This document shows positions 1 to 8,100 of a stretch of DNA of 50,000 nucleotides, one piece after another; the first letter of the stretch is position 1, and every line of letters starts with the position of its first letter. A model generated the notes under the pieces. That model was not told the origin of the DNA. It did no database searches and saw only the letters and a list, made by a program, of their open reading frames with translations. A program made the position numbers and the translations under genes. The stretch comes from an uncultured Eubacteriales bacterium (GTDB lineage Bacteria > Bacillota > Clostridia > Oscillospirales > Oscillospiraceae). The DNA lies in contig ONOL01000024.1 in the NCBI GenBank assembly GCA_900319465.1, forward strand, positions 1-50,000, written 5' to 3'.

Positions 1-110
1 GAATACTGGCATATAAGCATTTCAGCTATGGAAAAGGAGTGTGATTGCACAATATGCCGGTTATTAGCCGCACAACTTCCAGTTTGCCAGAACACCCCTA
101 TCGTTCATTT

Positions 111-180
111 TGCACCCCCTTTGACATTTGCACCCCCCTAAAACGAAATGCACCCCCCTGAACAGGCGGTGCACCCCCCT
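111..180. repeat. Four tandem TGCACCCCC(C)T iteron-like repeats
   Basis: Four copies of TGCACCCCCCT (the first has one C fewer) begin at 111, 129, 149 and 170. The spacing is 18-21 bp, about two helical turns, so all copies face the same side of the helix. This pattern fits binding sites for a replication initiator, recombinase or transposase, for example the multiple terminal repeats of IS21-type elements. No such protein gene is visible in the first 300 bases, so the owner is unknown. Confidence 0.6.
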
Positions 181-218
181 AAGCGTTTTTCTATCAAAAC
201 GCAGTACATTTTCCAAAA

Positions 219-257
219 GAAAAGCCCGATTTCGTTATGATTTCGGGCTTTTTCTTT
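219..257. terminator. Intrinsic terminator, probably bidirectional
   Basis: The arms AAAGCCCGA (221-229) and TCGGGCTTT (243-251) form a 9-bp stem around a 13-nt loop. A T-rich tract follows on the plus strand, and the A-rich left flank gives a T-rich tract on the minus strand. It ends whatever lies left of the window. Confidence 0.7.
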
Positions 258-356
258 TATATCTACTTGTTTTTTCTTTAAAATAGTTATCCTATGCTCT
301 CGCCTTCTCCGCGTTTTCTGCTTAGTTTTCTGCTTACCGCTTCATCAACGCATAAT

Positions 357-391
357 AAAGCCCTCCGGAATTGTCTTTCCCGAAGGGCTTT
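357..391 (-). terminator. Terminator of the integrase remnant
   Basis: Just past the stop codon of the chimeric recombinase reading frame, AAAGCCCT...AGGGCTTT with an inner CCGG/CCGA pairing forms a hairpin, followed on the minus strand by TTTATTAT. Position and polarity fit a terminator inherited from the integrase gene. Confidence 0.65.
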
Positions 392-393
392 TG

Positions 394-1673
394 TTATGCC
401 ATGTTGTCGATATAGGCTTGCATTCTGGCGGCGCTGTCCTCCTTCATTCGCTCCGAAACATGACCGTATACGTCCAGAGTAAAGGCGGCAGTTGCGTGGC
501 CTAAGTTGTCTTGGACGGTCTTCACGTTGTCCCCGTTCTGGAGAGAGAGGACGGCGAAGGTGTGCCGGAGATCATGCACTCGGCTTTCCGGCTTTCGGAT
601 CTTCTCCGCAAGGTGCTTGTACCGCTGATATAGGGCGGCGGCGGTGATGTTGCTTCCATCGTCCCGGAGGAATACAAGCGCTGTTTTCATATCCTCCTGG
701 CTCTGCCATCCCTGCCACAGCTCCCCGGCTGCAAGGCGCTGTTCAAGCTGATGAAGCGCCAAAACGATCAAAAAGGACATACCGATCAGCCCCGTGGGGT
801 TGGGCCCCAGCAGACCGCTTTCCCTGTCATTCGTCAGGAAAACGGGGACTTCGCCGATCACGTTCAGCGCGCCGTGCGCGATCGCCGCGTACATACAATT
901 TCCGGTTCGTATCGTGACATACGATAGCATGATCCCAAGGACAACGCAGGTAAGGCACATCATCGCCATATTTGTCCACGGCGCGCCGGCGTTGCTCATG
1001 CTGTAATTGAAGCCGAAATAAATCAGCGGCAGGTGCGCGATCCCCCACTCGACGCCATTGACGAGCACCGCTTTTTTCTCTCCGTATTTCTCGATCTGAA
1101 AGCTGAGCAGATAGCCCCGCCAGCCGATCTCCTCGCCCAGCTCCAGCAATTGGATCGGGATCGCGATTGCCGATACCATGATCACAGCCAAGGAAAGAAC
1201 CCGCGGATTTCTGACGGTCAGCTCCGCCTCCGATCCGAAAAGGACGCCGTACTTGAGAATCCCGCTGTATTCTTTCGGGAAAATGAAAAAATAAACAGCG
1301 GCGCCCGCAGCCACAAGAACAGCCGGAACGAGTGCCGAAAACGCCCAGGCTTTCCCATTCTTTCAAACTTTCAGCGAAAGATGATAGCTTGACCTTTTTC
1401 CGGTCAGCCGTTTTGCAGCTGCCGCGCAAAGCACGGGAATAAACGTAAATCCGATTTGCAAAAACCGATAGAATTTCCCGTTTCCGGCGATCAGTTCCAG
1501 GATCCCGAGCGCAAAACAGATTCCCAAAACAAGAATCAGATACACTTTGATCGGACTTTTCTCTGTTGCGGTCTTCCTTGCCCGCACCCCCTCATCCTCT
1601 GCTTTTTCAACCCGTATGCTGCTTCCGTACTCCCGGCAGCCGGAACGCTTTCCGCATCCGGTTCCTGTGTCAT
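394..1673 (-). pseudogene. Decayed CPBP membrane protease fused to a tyrosine recombinase C-terminus
   Basis: The N-terminal part is a CPBP (Rce1-like) membrane protease: hydrophobic helices, EEIGWRGY, GIAHLPL and HGALN. At about nucleotide 753 the reading frame passes straight into the last ~120 residues of a phage-type integrase (HDLRHTFA, LGHATAAFTLDVYGHV), including its Arg, His and Tyr catalytic region, and stops at 394. Three lesions are visible. (1) The best start, ATG at 1673 with a GAGGGA site and a good promoter, is out of frame with the body; adding one G to the five-G run at 1587-1591 restores it. (2) An in-frame TGA lies at 1363-1365 between LSLKV and KNGKAW. (3) The protease tail is replaced by the integrase. 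A GTG at 1314 could still allow a shortened chimera. I infer a mobile-element excision or deletion scar. Confidence 0.75.
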
Positions 1674-1718
1674 CGCCGCTTCCCTCACACGGGCCTCGCG
1701 TCGATCTTTAACAGCTTC

Positions 1719-1747
1719 ACTCTATCCCGTTGCCCGGCTTTTGTCAA
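1719..1747 (-). promoter_or_regulatory. Promoter of the CPBP pseudogene
   Basis: On the minus strand TTGACA (-35, 1742-1747), 17-bp spacer, TAGAGT (-10, 1719-1724). It leaves a leader of about 40 nt before the ATG at 1673, which supports that codon as the original start. Confidence 0.6.
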
Positions 1748-1868
1748 AAACCGGGCCTTGCTGTCAGGGATGAAAGAAAACGCGGCGGGGAAGAAGCGGG
1801 ACCGGCGGGGGGCCGCTCACCGGCGCTTCCCGCGCGGGAAAAACTTGCCGGGCTCCGCCATTTCCCCA

Positions 1869-1897
1869 TTGCCTTTCCGCTCCGTTTCGATTATGAT
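1869..1897 (+). promoter_or_regulatory. Promoter of the MATE transporter
   Basis: TTGCCT (-35, 1869-1874), 17-bp spacer, TATGAT (-10, 1892-1897), 33 bp before the chosen ATG. It is near the sigma-A consensus and correctly spaced. Confidence 0.55.
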
Positions 1898-1930
1898 GCC
1901 TGTAAACAGTTTAACGGGAGAGTTGTCCGG

Positions 1931-3256
1931 ATGGCAGAAGAATCGTTTCTCAGAAAAGTGGGGAAGATCGCGATCCCCGTGGCGCTGCAGTCCATGCTGC
2001 AGTCGTCGTTTTCCATGATCGACCAGATCATGGTCGGGCAGCTCGGAGAACAGAGCATCGCCGCCGTCGAAATTGCCGGGAAGCCCGGCTTTATCTACGC
2101 CTTTGTGACCGGCGCGATCGGCGCGATCGCCGGGATCATGATCTCCCAATACCTCGGAAAACGGGACCGCGCGGCGGAAGAGCGGAGCATCTGCGTCAAT
2201 TTCGTCTTCATGATGCTGACCGGGGCGCTGTTCTTCGTCCTCGCGGCGCTCTTTTCCCTGCCTTTCGTGCGGCTGTTCAACGACGACGAAGCCGTAGTGT
2301 GCGAGGGGGCCGCCTATCTGCGGATCATCGGCTGGGCCTTCCTCCCGCTTGCGCTATGCAACCTCTTCGGCGTCGTGGTCCGCTGCCGCGGCAGGGCCTC
2401 CTGGCCGCTGATCGTGGGCGCGGTCTCGGCGCTTCTGAACACCGCGCTGAATTACTGCCTGATCTTCGGGCGCTTCGGCATGCCGGCGCTCGGCGTGCGC
2501 GGCGCCGCCTACGCCAGCGTCATTTCCCAGTTCGTGAGCGCGGTGCTGATCTCCGTCCTGTTTTTCCGCCTCTACGGCAGGGTCCGCTTCTCGCTCGCCC
2601 TCGGAAGAGACGGACTGCTGCAGTATCTGTCCATGCTGCTGCCCGTCGTGATCAACGAGTTTCTCTGGGCGGCCGGGCAGAGTGTCAACACCTTTGTCTA
2701 CGGCCATATGGGAACGGACGAGCTGGCCGGGATGTCGCTCACGGGCACGGTGCAGGGGCTGACGGTCGGCGCGCTGAGCGGTCTGGCCCAGGCGGCGGGC
2801 ATCCTGATCGGGAAGCGGCTCGGCGAGCGCGCGTATGACGAAGCCTACAGGGAGGCGAAAAAGCTCTGCCTCTACGGCCTGGCGGGGACCGCCTTTTTCT
2901 CCCTGCTCCTGGTCGTCCTTCGCTATCCCTATGTGAGACTCTACCAGGTCTCCGACGGCGTACGCGGCATCGGCGCGCAGATCCTTCTGGCCTTCGCCGT
3001 GCTGATGCCGGTCAAGGTGCAGAACATGATCCTCGGCGGAGGGATCATCCGCAGCGGCGGCAGGACAAAGTACATCATGTGGATCGATCTGTTCGGCACC
3101 TGGCTGATCGGGGTGCCGCTGGCGCTTCTGTGCGGCCTGGTCTGGAAGCTCCCCATCGTATGGGTGTACCTGATCCTCTCGCAGGAGGAGCTGGTGCGCT
3201 TCCTGATCTCCGTGGCCATGTTCCGCAGCCGGAAATGGATGAACACGATAAACTGA
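1931..3256 (+). CDS. MATE family cation/drug antiporter
   Basis: Integral membrane protein of 441 residues, the usual MATE length, with about twelve hydrophobic helices in two similar halves. It reads as a multidrug and toxin extrusion transporter that exports cationic compounds in exchange for Na+ or H+. Family-typical segments include IPVALQSMLQ near the N-terminus, IDQIMVGQLG, and RCRGRASWPLIVGA before the middle loop. ATG at 1931 is preferred over upstream in-frame starts because GGGAGAG lies about 9 nt before it and the promoter at 1869-1897 is close. It is monocistronic, divergent from the CPBP pseudogene. The substrate cannot be told from sequence. Confidence 0.9.
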   Translation: MAEESFLRKVGKIAIPVALQSMLQSSFSMIDQIMVGQLGEQSIAAVEIAGKPGFIYAFVTGAIGAIAGIMISQYLGKRDRAAEERSICVNFVFMMLTGALFFVLAALFSLPFVRLFNDDEAVVCEGAAYLRIIGWAFLPLALCNLFGVVVRCRGRASWPLIVGAVSALLNTALNYCLIFGRFGMPALGVRGAAYASVISQFVSAVLISVLFFRLYGRVRFSLALGRDGLLQYLSMLLPVVINEFLWAAGQSVNTFVYGHMGTDELAGMSLTGTVQGLTVGALSGLAQAAGILIGKRLGERAYDEAYREAKKLCLYGLAGTAFFSLLLVVLRYPYVRLYQVSDGVRGIGAQILLAFAVLMPVKVQNMILGGGIIRSGGRTKYIMWIDLFGTWLIGVPLALLCGLVWKLPIVWVYLILSQEELVRFLISVAMFRSRKWMNTIN

Positions 3257-3258
3257 GG

Positions 3259-3299
3259 GCGGCCGCCGGGCGCGGCCCCTCCCCTTTTCTCTGTTTTTT
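3259..3299 (+). terminator. Possible terminator after the MATE gene
   Basis: GGCCGC (3261-3266) pairs with GCGGCC (3272-3277) within a very GC-rich block, followed by a pyrimidine-rich tract ending in TTTTTT. The U-tract is separated from the stem, so the call is tentative. Confidence 0.4.
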
Positions 3300-3382
3300 C
3301 TTTTCGCATCTTTTCAAACGCGATCATTTGGAGTATCCTTTTGTCACACGGAAACAGACATTACATGAACGGAGGAAAACTT

Positions 3383-4924
3383 ATGGCGGCAACATGGCTG
3401 AGCGACGCGGTGTTCTACGAGATCTATCCGCAGTCGTTCTATGACAGCAACGGCGATGGGATCGGCGATCTCAACGGGATCCGGGAAAAGCTGGACTACA
3501 TCAAAAGCCTCGGCTGCAACGCGCTCTGGATCAACCCCTGCTACGATTCGCCCTTCAAGGACGCCGGCTATGACGTGCGCGACTACCGGAAGGTGGCGCC
3601 GCGCTACGGGACGAACGAGGACCTGATCCGGCTCTTCGACGCCGCCCATGAAAAGGGCATCCGCGTCCTGCTGGATCTGGTGCCCGGACACACCTCGGAG
3701 GAGCATCCGTGGTTCCTGGAGAGCCGGAAGGCGGAGCGGAACGAGTACTCCGACCGCTATATCTGGACCGACTTCTGGATCCACGGCGCGCAGGGGATGC
3801 CCTACATCAGCGGCGAGAGCGAGCGGAGCGGCGCGTACATCCTGAACTTCTTCAAGTGCCAGCCCGCGCTCAACTACGGTTTCCTGCGCCAGACCGAGTC
3901 CTGGCAGCTCCCCGCGAACCACCCCGCCGCCATCGCTACCCGCGAAGCGCTCAAGGACATCATGCGCTTCTGGCTCTCCCGCGGCTGCGACGGCTTTCGC
4001 GTCGACATGGCCGACTCCCTCGTGAAAAACGACGATGCGGACAAGAGCGCCACCAGCGCGGTCTGGCGCGATATCCGCCGGATGCTGGATCTGGAATTCC
4101 CGGAGGCGGTGCTGGTTTCGGAATGGGGACGGCCGCATCAGTCGCTGCGCGCGGGCTTCGACGCGGACTTCTATCTGGACTGGCGCGGCAACGGCTACTG
4201 CACCCTGCTGCGCGATTACGAGAACCATCCGGACGCCGACCACAGCTACTTCAAAAAGGACGCCGGCGGCAGCATCAACCGCTTCCTCGACGACTACCTG
4301 CGTCTGCTCGACGGCGCGAAGGGGCAGGGCTACGTCTCCCTGATCACCGGCAACCACGACACGGTCCGGCTCAGGCACACGCTGGACGAGGCGGAGCTGA
4401 AGCTGGTCTACGCCTTCCTCTTCACCATGCCGGGCGTGCCCTTCCTCTACTACGGCGACGAGATCGGCATGCGCTATCTGGAAGTGCCCACCAAGGAGGG
4501 CGGCTACACCCGCACCGGCTCGCGCACGCCCATGCAGTGGGCGCCCGGCGTGAACCTCGGCTTTTCGCGCTGCGGGAAAGAGCAGCTCTACCTGCCGGTC
4601 GACGAGTCCGAGGACGCGCCGACGGTCGCCGGACAGGAGAACGATCCCGGCTCCCTGCTCTCCACCCTGCGCGCCGTGCTCGCCCTGCGCCACCGGGAAA
4701 AGGACCTGCAGGCGGACGCCCCGTTCCGTGCGGTCTGCACGGAGCCGGACAAGCCCTTCGTTTACCGGCGCGGAGAGCTGACGCTCGCGCTCAACCCGAG
4801 CGGCCGGGCGCTCAGCGTAACCCTGCCCTTCGACGTCTCCCGTACCCTGTATCAGATCGGCGAGGCGGAGGCCGACGGAAGACGGCTGACCGTCATGCCG
4901 CAGTCCTTCATCGCCCTGCGCTGA
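3383..4924 (+). CDS. GH13 alpha-glucosidase / alpha-amylase family enzyme
   Basis: Cytoplasmic glycoside hydrolase of 513 residues without a signal peptide. The N-terminus (WLSDAVFYEIYPQSF, GDGIGDLNGI) is the first strand of a GH13 (beta/alpha)8 barrel. Catalytic residues are visible: nucleophile Asp208 in GFRVDMADS, acid/base Glu247 in VLVSEWG, and Asp326 in TGNHDT. A small beta domain follows. Chain length and the RTGSRTPMQW segment place it with oligo-1,6-glucosidase, alpha-glucosidase or trehalose-cleaving types; the exact linkage cannot be read. ATG 3383 is chosen because GGAGG lies 7 nt upstream; an earlier in-frame ATG has no such site. It ends at a strong hairpin. It probably feeds glucose from oligosaccharides into glycolysis. 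Confidence 0.9.
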   Translation: MAATWLSDAVFYEIYPQSFYDSNGDGIGDLNGIREKLDYIKSLGCNALWINPCYDSPFKDAGYDVRDYRKVAPRYGTNEDLIRLFDAAHEKGIRVLLDLVPGHTSEEHPWFLESRKAERNEYSDRYIWTDFWIHGAQGMPYISGESERSGAYILNFFKCQPALNYGFLRQTESWQLPANHPAAIATREALKDIMRFWLSRGCDGFRVDMADSLVKNDDADKSATSAVWRDIRRMLDLEFPEAVLVSEWGRPHQSLRAGFDADFYLDWRGNGYCTLLRDYENHPDADHSYFKKDAGGSINRFLDDYLRLLDGAKGQGYVSLITGNHDTVRLRHTLDEAELKLVYAFLFTMPGVPFLYYGDEIGMRYLEVPTKEGGYTRTGSRTPMQWAPGVNLGFSRCGKEQLYLPVDESEDAPTVAGQENDPGSLLSTLRAVLALRHREKDLQADAPFRAVCTEPDKPFVYRRGELTLALNPSGRALSVTLPFDVSRTLYQIGEAEADGRRLTVMPQSFIALR

Positions 4925-4930
4925 ACCGCC

Positions 4931-4966
4931 GGCAGGCGGGTCCGTATCTCTGCGGACCCGCCTGCC
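4931..4966 (+). terminator. Perfect 14-bp hairpin after the GH13 gene
   Basis: 4931-4944 pairs perfectly with 4953-4966 around an 8-nt loop, starting 6 nt after the stop codon. There is no U-run, so it may act as an mRNA 3' stabiliser or a weak terminator, backed up by the terminator at 5079-5107. Confidence 0.6.
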
Positions 4967-5078
4967 GCATTATCGCAATCGCAGGAAGGGCGCGCCGGCG
5001 GAAGTCGTGCAGGAAATATTCACCATTATTCGTGCTTTTTCGCTTCCGTGGTTAGAGAGCACTTCAACAATTGAGCCG

Positions 5079-5107
5079 AAAAGCGCTTGGCTGGCCAAGC
5101 GCTTTTT
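5079..5107 (+). terminator. Strong intrinsic terminator
   Basis: AAAAGCGCTTGG (5079-5090) pairs with CCAAGCGCTTTT (5095-5106) around CTGG, followed by a T-run. The A-run before the stem makes it potentially bidirectional. It insulates the surface-protein gene from the GH13 gene. Confidence 0.85.
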
Positions 5108-5122
5108 TGTGCACCAATCCTC

Positions 5123-5151
5123 TTGTATCGTGCTCGGCGTAGTGCTATAAT
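5123..5151 (+). promoter_or_regulatory. Promoter of the surface-protein gene
   Basis: TTGTAT (5123-5128), 17-bp spacer, perfect TATAAT (5146-5151). The leader before the ATG at 5185 is about 27 nt and carries an AGGACGGAG ribosome site. Confidence 0.75.
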
Positions 5152-5184
5152 AATCTGACTTTTGTGAATAAGGACGGAGATTGC

Positions 5185-8100
5185 ATGAATAAAACCTGGA
5201 TCGTACGCAGCTTGTCTCTGCTGCTGGCCATGATCATGGTCTTCGGAAACGCCGTGACCGCGGCCGCGGCAAGCGAGCTCGCTCCGAGTGCGGAGAACGC
5301 GATCGCAGAGAGCGCGCAGGACGAGACCGAAGAAACAGAAGGCTCCGCGGAGGCAAAGCCGGCCGGCGCGGAGAACACGGCGGAAGCCGCAGGCGCAGCA
5401 AAAACGGACGGCGCGCCGTCCGCCGAAGAGACGGCGAAGGAAGCGCCCGGGACAGTTATCGCCGATACGGAAAACACACAGGAGGCGGTGTCGTCCTCCG
5501 ATGAAGAAAAGCGGGACGAAGCGCCCGCAGCGACGGAAACGCCCGCCGCAACGGAGGCTCCCACCGCCTCTGCAGAGAAGCTCGACGAGCCTGCGCCGAC
5601 GGAGGCTCCCGCAAAGCAGGAGCCGATCTCCGGCAAGGAAAGCACGGACGAAGCGCCCACCTCGACGGAAACGCCCGCCGCGCCCGCGATGCCTGCCTTC
5701 ACGGCGGGCGGGACTGCCGGCAACGGCGTCTCGGTCTCCGTTTCCGCGGCCGAGGGCGTTTTCCCGGAGGGGACGACCATGACGGTCGAAGCCGCCGCCA
5801 AAGACGCGGTCATCTCCGCGGCGCAGGCGGTCACGCCCAACCGAGTGGTGGACGCGGCTGCGGTCAACATCAGCTTTTTCGACGCCTCCGGCCGGGAGAT
5901 CGAGCCGGCTGACGACGCATCCGTCAGCGTGACGCTGCAGGCGGGCGCCGGCAGCGTGGAGGGTCGGGAGTTCCTGGTGGTCCACATCAGCGACAGCATG
6001 GCCGCCGAGCGCGTGACGGCCGTCAGCGGTCTGTCCGGCGAGTGCGCCTCGTTCCTCGCGGACGAATTCAGCATTTACGCGATCATCGGCACAGACCCCT
6101 CGGACGACGACGCGGCGCTCGAGCGCATTACTTACAGGATCTACGACGCGGAAAACGGCAATCTGCTCAGCACGCAGATCGTAAAGACCGGCGATACGCT
6201 GGCCGAGCCGCAGCTGCCCGACCCGGAGGAAGGGAAGAGCTTCCTCGGCTGGTTCACCCTGGCAGACGGCGCGTATCAGTCCTTTACCGGCTTTGAGGGT
6301 TACATCCGCGTTCCCGATACGAACACCGACACGGTGGTGAACGTGTTCCCCCGCTACGGCCAGCTCTTCACGGTGCAGTTCCGCGACACGACGCAGGACG
6401 ACGCGATCATCGACACAATCTCCGGCGAGTACGTCGCGGGGAGCACGACCGTGTCTCTGACCGAGATCAACAAGAGAACGGTCGACGCGGGCGCGGATTC
6501 CATGTGCACCGGCTGGGCGCTGTCGAAAGAGGCGGCCATGAACGCCGCAAACAAGCTCACGGCGGATCTGACGATCCCCTCCGCGGGCTCTCTCGATCTC
6601 TACCCCGTGATCGAGGCGGGACACAGCCTGTACTTTGATTCCAACGACAGCAGCGTGAACCGGGCGAGCATCGTGACGCCCCAGTACCTCTACCCCGACG
6701 ACACGACGGTCGATCCGGGCGATGCGGTGAGAGTCGGATACCAATTCCTCGGCTGGTTCACCGAGAAGGACGGCGGCGAGAAGTTCAGCTTCGGCAGCAC
6801 GCTGAGCGCGAACACAAAGCTCTTCGCCCACTGGGCGCCGATCGAGGTCACCTACAACGTGATCTACTGGACGGAGATCCTGAGCAACGGCCCCACCGGC
6901 ACGCACGACGCGATGGGCGCGGACGGCAGCTTTGACGAGAGCAAGGCGCTCTGGTCCCGTTACGCCGCGGGTCAGGCCACGGCGCTGACGGGCAGCATCG
7001 TCAAGGTCGAGGAGACGGATATGCCGGGCAGCGTCACCGTCCCCAAGTACTATGATTTCTACCGCTCCGCGGAGAAAGAGGTCGCGGGCGACGGCTCCAC
7101 GGAGGTCAACGTCTATTTCCGCCTCCACGTCTATACCTTCCGCTGGACCTGGGGCCCCTACACAGCCAACGACGGGACGGTCAAGTTCAGCATCAGGACC
7201 AACCGGGACGGCGTCATCCTTCCCGATGAGAACGGAAACGGCAGCTATCAGATCAACGCCGTTCTGGGCGAGCGCGTTACCGACGTCACACCGGTCATCG
7301 AGCTGTACGGGGAGAATATCGATCCCCCGGCCTTCTGCTACGGCTGGGCCTGCCCCCTGCGCACGATCTACGGCTTCTACACCAACACCACGAGAAACTC
7401 CATTCCCTATTACTGGATCGACGAGATGGCGAAGGGCGACAGCTTCTACGCGATCTACTCCCGGGAAATGGTCCCTATGCAGTTCAATTACTGGTATGAG
7501 AACGCCGAGAACGACGAGTTCGCCCCTCCTCTTACCGACAACAAGATGCGTGCGAAGAACACGTCCTACCTCCCCTCCAACTCCACCAAGTATCTGGTGC
7601 TGGCGGACAATCCCGGCGACGTCCGCAACCCCACCCGTCCGAGCGAGGAACACCCCGTCGTCATGCAGACGGACGTGGACATCGACGGTACGGTCTATGC
7701 CCTCGTTTACAACTGGTACTACCTGCGCAGAAGGTTCGATCTGATCTTCAAGGACGAGACGGGCAGCGCCGATTACATCGCCAACTATACCGCGCTCTCG
7801 AAGGAGGGCGAGGAGAAGATCAAATGCGAGGCCGCCATCACGAAGTATTACGCCGTCCCGCAGAAGGCGGGATATGATTTCCTCGGCTGGTTCGACACCG
7901 ACGGCAATCAGATCACCTACGAGGACGGCTCGATGCTCCCGCCCTACGAAAACGAGCTCATGCCCGCGATGAACACGGTTCGGGAGGCTCACTGGAAAAA
8001 GAGCGGCACCGTGAACGTCAGCTTCGACCCGAACGGCGGCTCCTTTACCGACGGCGCCAGCGCCGCCAGGAGCTTTGAGAAGCTCAAGGATTCCCTGTAC

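Noticed and set aside
54-159. Small plus-strand frame (35 codons) through the TGCACCCCC repeats
   Set aside because: The Shine-Dalgarno-like AAAAGGAG is 13 nt away and the peptide just translates the repeats.
688-690. Internal ATG behind AGGAGGAT as a separate start for the integrase part
   Set aside because: The Shine-Dalgarno-like sequence ends only 2 nt before the ATG, and residues before it already match integrases.
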